A DNA stretch of 64,000 bases, from assembly GCA_027489035.1 (NCBI GenBank), contig JAIYAN010000002.1:1-64000 (forward strand). The letters run 5' to 3'. Positions 18,253-26,965 of this stretch are shown piece by piece. This DNA comes from Chitinophagaceae bacterium (GTDB lineage: Bacteria; Bacteroidota; Bacteroidia; Chitinophagales; Chitinophagaceae). Both the position numbers and the translations under genes were made by a program. Numbering within the stretch: position 1 is the stretch's first letter; each line of letters opens with the position of its first letter. The notes under the pieces were generated by a model. It was not told where the DNA came from and ran no database searches. It saw only the letters and a program-made list of their open reading frames with translations.

Positions 18253-19536
18253 ATGGCAAACAAAGACGTAATATCCGTTATTTTAGGTGGAGGAGCAGGC
18301 TCCAGATTATACCCTTTAACCGCAACAAGAAGTAAACCTGCAGTTCCTATTGCAGGTAAATACCGCTTGGTAGACATTCCAATTTCCAACTGCATCAATA
18401 GTGCAATAAATAGAATGTTTATTTTAACCCAATACAACTCTGCATCGCTAAATAAGCACATAAAAAACACGTATCAATTTAGTGGTTTCAGCACAGGCTT
18501 TGTAGATATACTTGCTGCCGAGCAAACGCCTGATAGTCCGGGATGGTTTCAGGGTACTGCAGATGCTGTTCGTCAATCATTAAAGCACATCAACAAAATA
18601 GATTTTGAATATGTGTTGATATTAAGTGGAGATCAATTATATCAAATGGATTTTGGCTTAATGATTGATAACCATAAAAAAACTGGCTCAGATATTTCTA
18701 TAGCTACAATACCTGTAAATGAAAGAGATGCACCAGAATTTGGTATTCTTAAATCAAACGAACATAATTTAATAACCTCATTTATTGAAAAGCCAAGCAA
18801 AGATTTACTTCCAGATTGGTTAAGCGACACGGGAGAAGTCATGAAATCGCAAGGGCGAAATTATCTGGCTTCAATGGGTATTTATATTTTCAATAGAAAG
18901 GTTTTGTTCAATTTACTTGAAACAGAAAAAAAAGATGCCAAAGATTTTGGTAAAGAAATTATCCCAGATTCTATAAATCATTTCAAAGTAACCAGTTATC
19001 AATACGATGGATACTGGACAGATATTGGAAATATTCATTCTTTTTTTGAAGCAAACCTTGCTTTAACACTTGATATACCTCCATTCAATTTGTTTGATAA
19101 TGAAAACATGGTGTTTTCAAGAGCGAGAATGTTGCCACCAGCAAAAATAAGTGGCACAAAAATTATTCAATCATTAATTGCAGAAGGAGCCATTATTCAT
19201 GCTGAAACCATCATCAATTCTGTAATTGGAGTTAGAAGTCGTATTGGAAAAGGAAGTAAAATTACAAGCTCATATATTATGGGAAATGATTTCTATGAAA
19301 CCATTCATCAAATTAATAATAACGAAGCAAACAATATCCCTAAGTTAGGTATTGGTGATTTTTGCGAATTAAATAATGTTATTGTAGATAAGGATTGTCG
19401 CATAGGCAACCATGTTAAAATCAATGGTGGTGCTCATTTGGAAAACATGGATCATCCTTTATTTTCAGTAAAAGATGGTATTGTAGTTATAAAGAAAAAC
19501 GCCATGATTAATGATGGATTTGAATTGTTGGCTTAA
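18253..19536 (+). CDS. glgC: Glucose-1-phosphate adenylyltransferase (ADP-glucose pyrophosphorylase)
   Basis: 427 residues. Makes ADP-glucose from ATP and glucose-1-phosphate for GlgA. Nucleotide-binding GGGAGSRLYPLTATRSKPAVPIAGKYRLVDIPISN is followed by the FQGTADAVRQ loop, SGDQLYQMDF, the sugar-phosphate site FIEKP, YWTDIGNI, and a C-terminal left-handed beta-helix (hexapeptide-like). The frame opens at 18202 inside glgA, but ATG 18253 sits 10 bases after the glgA stop and gives the correct N-terminus. A shared bidirectional terminator follows. Confidence 0.95.
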   Translation: MANKDVISVILGGGAGSRLYPLTATRSKPAVPIAGKYRLVDIPISNCINSAINRMFILTQYNSASLNKHIKNTYQFSGFSTGFVDILAAEQTPDSPGWFQGTADAVRQSLKHINKIDFEYVLILSGDQLYQMDFGLMIDNHKKTGSDISIATIPVNERDAPEFGILKSNEHNLITSFIEKPSKDLLPDWLSDTGEVMKSQGRNYLASMGIYIFNRKVLFNLLETEKKDAKDFGKEIIPDSINHFKVTSYQYDGYWTDIGNIHSFFEANLALTLDIPPFNLFDNENMVFSRARMLPPAKISGTKIIQSLIAEGAIIHAETIINSVIGVRSRIGKGSKITSSYIMGNDFYETIHQINNNEANNIPKLGIGDFCELNNVIVDKDCRIGNHVKINGGAHLENMDHPLFSVKDGIVVIKKNAMINDGFELLA

Positions 19537-19616
19537 ACGTTATTTCTCTGTCATCTCATTAAAAATTGGCAAGCGTTTAATAAATTACTAGATAAAACCT
19601 TCGCAAAATTTTCAAA

Positions 19617-19654
19617 AAAAAATAACCCACGATTTATACCGTGGGTTATTTTTT
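19617..19654. terminator. Bidirectional terminator between glgC and the GLPGLI gene
   Basis: Perfect 15-base stem (A-tract plus TAACCCACG with CGTGGGTTA plus T-tract) around an 8-base loop, between two converging genes. Confidence 0.92.
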
Positions 19655-19672
19655 ATAATTCAATATTTGAGT

Positions 19673-20428
19673 TTACAACATTACACTCCAAATCATCATC
19701 TCTAACCATTTTCTCGAATCAGGATCATCACCATCACTCCAACCTTTTATTTTATCGTAAACGGTTGCCCCAATTGTTTTTTTAGTATAAATATTTTTGG
19801 TTGGTGCAGGAGATTTTATTTCACCTGCATTTGTTAATGGCCCAATCGAAGTGGCAATCCATGAGGTATACATTCTTGGAATAGTCATCCCTAAAATCAT
19901 TCCGGGCAATCCATTAATGCTACAAGGCCCGCCAGAAATATTGATATCTTCGGTATAAAACACAAATACATACACACTGTCCATTATTTTGCCCGTAGCT
20001 TTTCTGCAATTATATCCAGCGATTATTCTGTTTTCATTAGATAATTTCCAATCGATTTTTGTTATTGAATCTTGGATGTTGAACGAAGTACCAAACACCT
20101 CTTTTATCATACTCAATTTGTTTGTATTAAAATCGGAATACCATAACGATTGCTCATCACTTTTGTTCATCATATCAGTAGCAAAATCTTTATTTTCCCA
20201 ACGATCAAATCGGTACAAGCTTTTGTTTCCCGAAAAAGAGTATTTATAAAATGTTGTTTTAAAATTGGGCATTTTGTCTTTCATCATTTCAGCCCAACCT
20301 GAGTTGCCCATTGATTTTTTTAAATTGGTTTTTACTTCAAATATAATTTCACCCGATTCTACATATTGTGCTTGAATATTTAGAGCGCCTAAAAAAAGGA
20401 AGGCGAATATTATCGATAATTTTTTCAT
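19673..20428 (-). CDS. GLPGLI family protein
   Basis: 251 residues with a signal peptide (to about NIQAQ). The segment GPCSINGLPGMILGM is the motif that names the family, which is confined to Bacteroidota and has no known reaction. The gene lies 55 bases after the beta-barrel protein gene on the same strand; this pairing with a CarboxypepD_reg/outer-membrane beta-barrel protein is common in the phylum and suggests a joint envelope function. The protein is likely periplasmic. Confidence 0.85.
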   Translation of the reverse strand: MKKLSIIFAFLFLGALNIQAQYVESGEIIFEVKTNLKKSMGNSGWAEMMKDKMPNFKTTFYKYSFSGNKSLYRFDRWENKDFATDMMNKSDEQSLWYSDFNTNKLSMIKEVFGTSFNIQDSITKIDWKLSNENRIIAGYNCRKATGKIMDSVYVFVFYTEDINISGGPCSINGLPGMILGMTIPRMYTSWIATSIGPLTNAGEIKSPAPTKNIYTKKTIGATVYDKIKGWSDGDDPDSRKWLEMMIWSVML

Positions 20429-20483
20429 GTTGTTTTATTAATTTAATAACTTTTACTTGAGTTTCTGAATCTGTTTGAATTGT

Positions 20484-23273
20484 TTATTTCTTTGTTGCTT
20501 TGTTTTTAAAATCCCATGTAAATCCAATCATGAAATAACGCTGTAAACGTTGATTTCTTTCTTCAGAAAAAGTGTTTCCATAATAATTTCTATCAACCCC
20601 TTGATTTTGATTGAATATGTCTCTTACTTTAAAATAAACGGTGTACTCATTCTTTTTAAACGTGCGTTGTAATTGAGCGTTTAAAATATGTACGTTTAAA
20701 TTATCTGTTTGTGATGCCAATTTCTGACGCGCATAAAAATCGTATTCTGTAGAAATAGACCATACTTTTTTGTAATACACTTTTCCGTCGAATGAAACGG
20801 TATTGGTTTTGAATGTATTTTTCGATTTTGTTTGTCCGTTGGTGTTATAATTTAAATTGAAATCGTTTTGAAATGCAAAATCGTATTTATCTGCTTTAGA
20901 TTTACGCAATTCAACACTTACTCCTCCAGATGTTGTATTTGAAAAGCTTGAGAAATTATTGATGATATCAGAAAATTTAGAGTAGCTGATATTTGCACTT
21001 CCTTGCACATATAAATCTGCTTTTTTGATTTTGTAGCCAAAACCTGCCCATAAATTTGCCGAAATATTTCCATTTGTGTTGATGGGTTTTGAAATCGTTT
21101 TACCTGAGTTGGCATCGATTCCTTTATCATAGGTAATGGCATTTGTACTTTGAGAAAAACTTAAATTTTGATAATTCCAAAGTTCTTTTAAGAAATTATA
21201 TCCATTATGTGTAATCGTGAAATTATTGGTGAAAGTTGGCTTCAAATTTGGGTTTCCTATAAATTGATTGAACAAATTAGTATTGTTTGCAATTGGTTGC
21301 AATTGGTTAATCGTAGGTTGTGTCATGTACCCACGATATTTAATTCTTAAAGCATGGTTTCCTTTGTATGTATACACAAAATTAGCATTAGGAAACGGGT
21401 TAATGAAGTTTCTTATGTACGTTTTGTTTTTAGTTCTATCTAATAAATTAAAATCGGTGATGCCAAACCCTGCACCAAAATTGAACTTTATTTTTTTGAA
21501 ATTATAATTGAATTTTGCAGAAGGGGTTTGAATAATAATATTTTGTTTGAAATTATTTGTCAGTGAAGTATCAGGAGTATCATATCCAATTCCACCAAGG
21601 GATTCTGTAAACGTATTTTGATTGTTTATTGCCACATTAGACGATAATTCATAAGCCAATTCCATTGCCCACTTTTTTGACAATGGTTCGGTATAATTGA
21701 TTTTAGAAGATATTTTATCGGTTGTTTTTTTATTTGAGGTAAATTGATCTATAACTACATTTAAAGTGTCTCCAAATTCATATGAATTGTTTTCAGATCT
21801 TAAATAATTATCTCCATCTGATTGTAGGTGGTTCCAATCTGCGTTGATTGATAATGTACGTTGTGGCTTTCTAAATTTATGTTTGAATACGATATTTGCT
21901 GAGGCTGAGTTTTTATCTGTTTCGTTTTTCGAATTTCTAATGCTGTTGTTTTTTAACGTACCAAATTTACCAACGGTTTCAGCAGTTGTATTTACTTCAC
22001 TTTTAGAATGATAGTAATTGCCTCTTACGGTCAATTTTATACTGTTTGCGGAATCAATGTTGGCATCATAAATCAAGGTGTTTTTAATATTATATCTGCT
22101 TAAATTGGTATTCACGCTTGATTGTTCATTTAAAATAGAATCACCCAATTGTGTGATGTTTTTTGACGAAGAAATATTGGTATAATCTTGCTGATTGTAT
22201 TTTGGAGAGAAATTTAAATTATGTTTATTGTTCCATTTGTTGCTGTATTGCAAACCAGAATTTAGATTTCTTAAAAATCCATTTTCTGTATTGATGTTTA
22301 TTTCATCGTCACTACCACTGCTTGTAGTAAATGAAAATGAATAAATTCCATCTTCATCATACATTTCAAAACTACCATCATCATTGCCACCATAACGCTG
22401 TTGTTCTTGCCAACTTAATCCATCTTGACCCGTATTTCCATTTAACACGAAAGCAGATAATTTACGTTTCCCTTTAAAAGAGCCGTACATGAAATTATTA
22501 TTGAATCGATTGTCTATGTTTTGTGCTGTTCCTCCTGATAAAGCTACTTTTCCAAAATACCCTTTCTTCTTGTCTTCTTTCAATTTTAAGTTGATGGTTT
22601 TTTGGGTGTTGCCATCATCGATACCTGTAAACTGAGCTTGATCAGATTTTTTATCAAAAACTTGTACTTCTTTAACTGCATCAGCACGTAGATTTTTAAC
22701 CGCCATGCCTGGATCATCGCCAAAAAACTCTTCGCCATCCACCAGCACTTTTTGCACTTTTTCACCCATTGCTTTGATGTCGCCGTTTCTATCTACCTGA
22801 ATACCGGGTAATTTTTTCAGCAATTCTTCTACATTAGCATTTGCACTTACATTAAAACTATCGGCGGTATAAACGGTAGTATCGCCTTTAATTTTGATGG
22901 ATCCTCCTGTTCTAACAATGATTTCGCCCAATAATTTACTTTTATTGGTTAATCCAATGGTTGGAATAGAAGTGGTGTTGGCATCGACATTAATATTGTC
23001 TATATACTCTGCAAAAAGAGCATTAGAAATCATCAAAATCTTGTTACCTGAAGGAACATTATTTAAAGTGAATTTACCTTCTGCATTAGTGCGTGTAAAG
23101 CTTTGTAGAATTGAATCTTTTTCAGAAAGAATCATTACCACTGCGTTTTTTACAGGAAGTTTGTTTTCCTTGTCTTGTATTTTACCGGTTATAGAAACTT
23201 GCTGAGAAAAAGCTACAGAAGTAATGAAAAAACTAAGTAAACAAACAACAAATTGTTTTTTTAATAAGAACAT
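20484..23273 (-). CDS. Outer-membrane beta-barrel protein with CarboxypepD_reg-like and plug domains
   Basis: 929 residues. A signal peptide ends at VAFSQQ, then a carboxypeptidase-regulatory-like beta-sandwich (about 25-105: VSITGKIQDKENKLPVKNAVV), a TonB-plug-like section (about 120-215: NANVEELLKKLPGIQVDRNGD, VLVDGEEFFGDDPGMAVKNL), and a large barrel typical of the outer membrane beta-barrel family found with GLPGLI proteins. No TonB box or ligand can be read. It is probably cotranscribed with the GLPGLI gene. Confidence 0.85.
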   Translation of the reverse strand: MFLLKKQFVVCLLSFFITSVAFSQQVSITGKIQDKENKLPVKNAVVMILSEKDSILQSFTRTNAEGKFTLNNVPSGNKILMISNALFAEYIDNINVDANTTSIPTIGLTNKSKLLGEIIVRTGGSIKIKGDTTVYTADSFNVSANANVEELLKKLPGIQVDRNGDIKAMGEKVQKVLVDGEEFFGDDPGMAVKNLRADAVKEVQVFDKKSDQAQFTGIDDGNTQKTINLKLKEDKKKGYFGKVALSGGTAQNIDNRFNNNFMYGSFKGKRKLSAFVLNGNTGQDGLSWQEQQRYGGNDDGSFEMYDEDGIYSFSFTTSSGSDDEININTENGFLRNLNSGLQYSNKWNNKHNLNFSPKYNQQDYTNISSSKNITQLGDSILNEQSSVNTNLSRYNIKNTLIYDANIDSANSIKLTVRGNYYHSKSEVNTTAETVGKFGTLKNNSIRNSKNETDKNSASANIVFKHKFRKPQRTLSINADWNHLQSDGDNYLRSENNSYEFGDTLNVVIDQFTSNKKTTDKISSKINYTEPLSKKWAMELAYELSSNVAINNQNTFTESLGGIGYDTPDTSLTNNFKQNIIIQTPSAKFNYNFKKIKFNFGAGFGITDFNLLDRTKNKTYIRNFINPFPNANFVYTYKGNHALRIKYRGYMTQPTINQLQPIANNTNLFNQFIGNPNLKPTFTNNFTITHNGYNFLKELWNYQNLSFSQSTNAITYDKGIDANSGKTISKPINTNGNISANLWAGFGYKIKKADLYVQGSANISYSKFSDIINNFSSFSNTTSGGVSVELRKSKADKYDFAFQNDFNLNYNTNGQTKSKNTFKTNTVSFDGKVYYKKVWSISTEYDFYARQKLASQTDNLNVHILNAQLQRTFKKNEYTVYFKVRDIFNQNQGVDRNYYGNTFSEERNQRLQRYFMIGFTWDFKNKATKK

Positions 23274-23377
23274 AATGACAATTCTAAGTTAAGAGATGAA
23301 AAATTTCGCGCAAGATAGGTTATCTTCAACTTAAGGAGTTTATAATCAATTAGATTTCCATTAATTTAACATATTAA

Positions 23378-25315
23378 ATGCCATACGAAAACATACATTT
23401 TGTTGATTCTGCCAAAGCAGTTTGGAATTATTCGCTTTTTAATGATGAAGTCATCAAAAAGTTTCAATTGGGTGAATTGGAAAACGGATATCAATATTTT
23501 GGAAGTAAATTGGTTAAGGTTTTAAAGAAATCTGGTTTTTATTTTGCCGTTTGGGCGCCAAATGCAAATGCGGTTTCTGTTGTTGGGGATTTCAACAATT
23601 GGGATAGTAAAACACATCAATTATATCCACGTCTAGACCATTCAGGAATTTGGGAGGGCTTTATTCCTGATATACAATCCGAATCATTATATAAATACCA
23701 CATCACGAGTAATCAAGATACAATACATATAAAAGCTGATCCTTATGCTTTTTATGCAGAAAAGCGGCCATTAACGGCTTCCAAAACATGGGCTTTCGAT
23801 TATGCATGGAAAGACCGTTCATGGATGAAATCTCGTAAAAAAAACAATGCATTAAACGCACCTTGGAATGTGTACGAAATGCATTTGGGCAGTTGGATGC
23901 GTCCCGTAAAATCTGACGAAGAAAGTTTTAATACCTACCATCAAATTGCGGAATTGCTGGTTCCTTATATAAAAAAAATGGGGTTTACTCATGTAGAGTT
24001 TATGCCTGTAATGGAATTTCCGTATGATAAAAGCTGGGGGTATCAATGCACTGGATATTTTGCGGCAACATCTCGTTTTGGTGAACCTGAGGGATTGATG
24101 CATTTAATTGATGCATTACATCAGGCAGAAATTGGGGTGATTCTAGATTGGGTGCCTTCACATTTTCCGGGTGATGCACATGGCTTGTATATGTTTGATG
24201 GGGCGCATACCTATGAATATGCGGACATGCAAAAAGGATATCATCCAGATTGGAATAGCTATATTTTTAATTATAATCGAGGCGAGGTACGTTCATTTTT
24301 AATCAGCAGTGCACATTTTTGGCTGAATTATTATCATGCGGATGGATTGCGGGTAGATGCGGTGAATTCCATTATACGACTGGATTTTTCAAGAAAAGCG
24401 GGGGAGTGGCAACCTAATGAATATGGTGGAAATGAAAATATTGAAGCCATTCTTTTTTTAAAGAAACTAAACGAAATCATTTATACCGAATTTCCCGATG
24501 TACAAACCATTGCTGAAGAAGCTTCTGATTGGCCGGGAATAACCATGCCACTTTCGGATGGTGGATTTGGATTTGGCATGAAATGGATGATGGGTTGGAT
24601 GCACGATACGTTTAGATATTTTAAAACCAATCCAGATAAAAGAGCTGAACTTCAAAATACATTCACTTTTAGCATGATGTATTTTTATGACGAAAAATTC
24701 ATGATGCCTTTGAGCCATGATGAAATTGTACATGGCAAAAGTCCGATGATTTATAAGATGCCAGGAGTTGAACATGAGAAATTTGCCAATCTTAGGATGT
24801 TGTATGCGTATATGTACACGCATCCTGGCGCCAAGCTTTTATTTATGGGAAATGAATTTGCACAAACAACTGAATGGCAAGAGTTTACCGAATTAGATTG
24901 GAATTTAATAGAACATGTATCTCATCAAAAAATGCAGGTATTTGTGCGAGATTTGAGCTGGTTATATAAAACAGAACCTGCCTTATACGAAAATCAATTT
25001 TCACCTGAAGGATTTGAGTGGATAGAAACCAACAAGCATCGCGATGGGGTTTTGGCATTTAAAAGAAAAGGGAAAAAATCAAAAGATGATTTGTTTGTGG
25101 TGATAAATACATCTAATCGAGCATATACAAGTTGGTCTTTTAAACTACATGGCAAAAAAAGTTGGAAAGAGATTTTAAATAGTAATTCGATTGCCTATTG
25201 GGGAGCAGGATCTCATCAAAATGAAAATCTTGAAATCAAAAAGTTAAGCCAAAATCTAAGCGTCTGTGAAATAAAAATTGAAATACCGGCGTTAAGTGTG
25301 ATGATATTTAAATAA
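23378..25315 (+). CDS. glgB: 1,4-alpha-glucan branching enzyme (GH13)
   Basis: 645 residues. Makes alpha-1,6 branches in glycogen. CBM48 at about 45-140 (AVSVVGDFNNWDSK), then the GH13 barrel with GHxx-type segment EFMPVMEFPYDKSWGYQ, the nucleophile Asp in ADGLRVDAVNS, the acid/base Glu in TIAEEASDWPG, and PLSHDEIVHGK with the transition-state Asp. A C-terminal beta domain ends SVMIFK. It completes the glgA-glgC set but is separated from it by two opposite-strand genes. A TAATTTAAC box at 23362 predicts a leader of only about 3 bases. Confidence 0.95.
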   Translation: MPYENIHFVDSAKAVWNYSLFNDEVIKKFQLGELENGYQYFGSKLVKVLKKSGFYFAVWAPNANAVSVVGDFNNWDSKTHQLYPRLDHSGIWEGFIPDIQSESLYKYHITSNQDTIHIKADPYAFYAEKRPLTASKTWAFDYAWKDRSWMKSRKKNNALNAPWNVYEMHLGSWMRPVKSDEESFNTYHQIAELLVPYIKKMGFTHVEFMPVMEFPYDKSWGYQCTGYFAATSRFGEPEGLMHLIDALHQAEIGVILDWVPSHFPGDAHGLYMFDGAHTYEYADMQKGYHPDWNSYIFNYNRGEVRSFLISSAHFWLNYYHADGLRVDAVNSIIRLDFSRKAGEWQPNEYGGNENIEAILFLKKLNEIIYTEFPDVQTIAEEASDWPGITMPLSDGGFGFGMKWMMGWMHDTFRYFKTNPDKRAELQNTFTFSMMYFYDEKFMMPLSHDEIVHGKSPMIYKMPGVEHEKFANLRMLYAYMYTHPGAKLLFMGNEFAQTTEWQEFTELDWNLIEHVSHQKMQVFVRDLSWLYKTEPALYENQFSPEGFEWIETNKHRDGVLAFKRKGKKSKDDLFVVINTSNRAYTSWSFKLHGKKSWKEILNSNSIAYWGAGSHQNENLEIKKLSQNLSVCEIKIEIPALSVMIFK

Positions 25316-25367
25316 AAAGTAAAAATGGGGGTTATTCCGCTTTTTTGACTTTTCACTTCTAAACTTA
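25313..25367 (+). repeat. AT-rich intergenic element (AATGGG family), copy 1
   Basis: AAAAAGTAAAAATGGGGG, then TTTTTTGACTTTTCACTTC and ACTTAA, ending 7 bases before a possible ATG at 25374. The same order of words is found at 31201, 41279 (minus) and 55800. Confidence 0.45.
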
Positions 25368-25373
25368 ATCCCT

Positions 25374-25511
25374 ATGAAAAATGCATTAACCCTAACTGAA
25401 CTATGTTTAAACAACTGCGTATATAATCAAATTGAAGATGTGTTTGTGATTCAATTTGAAAAAGAGATTATTGAATCGGTGGTAAAAGAAAAATTGGAAG
25501 TTGATTCGTGA
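25374..25511 (+). CDS. Possible 45-residue protein, unknown
   Basis: ATG to TGA, 45 residues, acidic (MKNALTLTELCLNN at the start, EKLEVDS at the end). It has no signal peptide or recognisable domain. It follows glgB on the same strand by 58 bases, and an AATGGG-type repeat element ends just before it, as those elements do before other real start codons in this window. That is the only support; chance is not excluded. Confidence 0.25.
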   Translation: MKNALTLTELCLNNCVYNQIEDVFVIQFEKEIIESVVKEKLEVDS

Positions 25512-25667
25512 TGAAAAATTAATTGCCATCTTTTTTTGAAAAGAAATTTAAAATCTTGTTTGATATGAATATGAAAATTATATTCGTAAATATTAAATCA
25601 GTAAATAGATTTCAAACGCACAAAAAAATTGGATTATTCAATTCTAGAGCAATTCAAATATTGTAAA

Positions 25668-25850
25668 ATGAAAAAGAGCACAAATATTAATAAGGAAATT
25701 GATTCTCGTCATGCAATAATAAATGAGTCAAATGGAAACCAAAATGTAACTCCATTAGTAAAAAGCTTGTCAGGAATTGTAAATCTGCCACTAAACTTTG
25801 ATTACAAAAAAGAATATAAAAAACATTTATCAAACAAATACACTAATTAG
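25668..25850 (+). pseudogene. Tail of a DUF6364-like antitoxin, probably a remnant
   Basis: From ATG 25668, 60 residues. The second half (VTPLVKSLSGIVNLP, NFDYKKEYKKHLSNKY) resembles the C-terminal end of DUF6364-type ribbon-helix-helix antitoxins. The normal N-terminal DNA-binding part is absent and is replaced by an unrelated hydrophilic stretch; the frame opens at a TTG at 25629 without restoring it. No toxin gene (PIN or other) lies on either side. I read it as the decayed end of a toxin-antitoxin pair; a small functional protein is the alternative. Confidence 0.4.
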
Positions 25851-25910
25851 TATCTAACCTGTTTTTGTTGGCGCGGATCCTAGTTATTTTTAAAAAGTCA
25901 TTGAAAAAAT

Positions 25911-26927
25911 CTACAAATCCACCGTCTTCAATTCTTTAGGATTTTTTATCTCAATCATCATTTCTTTTCCATTGCGCATCACTTTTACATTGTATGCTTT
26001 TTTCTCTGCGACTTCTCTTAATTGATAACGAGCATCATCAGTATTTTTTATTTTTTCTCCTCCAATTTCAGAGATAATGTCATCTTTTAATAATCCAGAT
26101 TTTTCACCTAAACTTTCATTAGAAACATCAATCACTTTAACTCCATTTTCATCTTCTGTATCTTGGATTTTAATGCCTAATTTTTGCTTGTTTGGAAATA
26201 ATTTTAAATTCAAATCTTCAAGATTTAAGCCTTCAACCATTCCTGAAATATCGATTGTTCCATCAGTAGTTTTTGGCATTTGAAAAATGTCAACATTGTC
26301 ATCTGTTTTTACCCCATTTTTCTTGACGATGATTTTTCTTTCAATTCTTTTCTTGAACTGTAATGAACAAGAGGTTGATTTCTTTTTGCCATTTCTTAAA
26401 TAGCCAATCTTAATCAAATCATAAGGTTTATGCGATTGGATTTTTTCAGTAAGCGATTGTGGGCCTTCTATTTTTTCATTATCAATTGAAGTAATGATGT
26501 CGCCAAATTCTAATCCTGCTTTTTCCGCTGCACTTTCTTTTACTACTTCTGAAATTCTTGCACCATTTAAATCTTCTTCTGTTACAACGCCTAAAAATGC
26601 TATACTATCTATGGTTTCTTCTATATTTTTATTTTCTGATGAAGCTAGATTCTTGTTTATAATATCATTGCCATTTAAAATGATGATTTTCTTTTGTCCA
26701 TCTACTTTCATTTTACCATTGCCAAGATCTTCAATTTCTTTCCCATTCAATATTACTTTATCTCCTTTGATTTCAACTTTCATTTCCATGTTTTGACCAT
26801 CATCACCCATAATAATCATTTCCTTTTTTTGAATATTTGGAGCGTCTGATTGTTTTTTGGTTTGCGCAATGGTAACATTAGTAGAAGCAATAATAGCGAT
26901 CGCTGAAATGCAGATATTTTTAATCAT
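25911..26927 (-). CDS. Periplasmic protein with two PDZ domains
   Basis: 338 residues. A signal peptide (MIKNICISAIAIIASTNVTIAQ) is followed by a region with metal/charge-rich strands and two PDZ domains, at about 110-190 (FLGVVTEEDLNGARISEVV, SAAEKAGLEFGDIITSID) and 245-330 (LGIKIQDTEDENGV, GEKSGLLKDDIISEIGG). No protease domain is present, so it is not DegP/HtrA; it may bind unfolded or C-terminal peptide ends. ATG 26927 was chosen over an upstream start at 26969 because a TATATTTGC promoter box lies between them. Confidence 0.82.
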   Translation of the reverse strand: MIKNICISAIAIIASTNVTIAQTKKQSDAPNIQKKEMIIMGDDGQNMEMKVEIKGDKVILNGKEIEDLGNGKMKVDGQKKIIILNGNDIINKNLASSENKNIEETIDSIAFLGVVTEEDLNGARISEVVKESAAEKAGLEFGDIITSIDNEKIEGPQSLTEKIQSHKPYDLIKIGYLRNGKKKSTSCSLQFKKRIERKIIVKKNGVKTDDNVDIFQMPKTTDGTIDISGMVEGLNLEDLNLKLFPNKQKLGIKIQDTEDENGVKVIDVSNESLGEKSGLLKDDIISEIGGEKIKNTDDARYQLREVAEKKAYNVKVMRNGKEMMIEIKNPKELKTVDL

Positions 26928-26944
26928 GATGGTTTTATTTTTTT

Positions 26945-26953
26945 GCAAATATA
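26945..26953 (-). promoter_or_regulatory. -7 promoter box of the PDZ gene
   Basis: On the minus strand TATATTTGC is a perfect TAnnTTTGC box. The predicted start is near 26940, 13 bases before ATG 26927, so the PDZ gene has its own promoter beyond the beta-mannosidase operon. Confidence 0.6.
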
Positions 26954-26965
26954 AAAAAGAAATTG

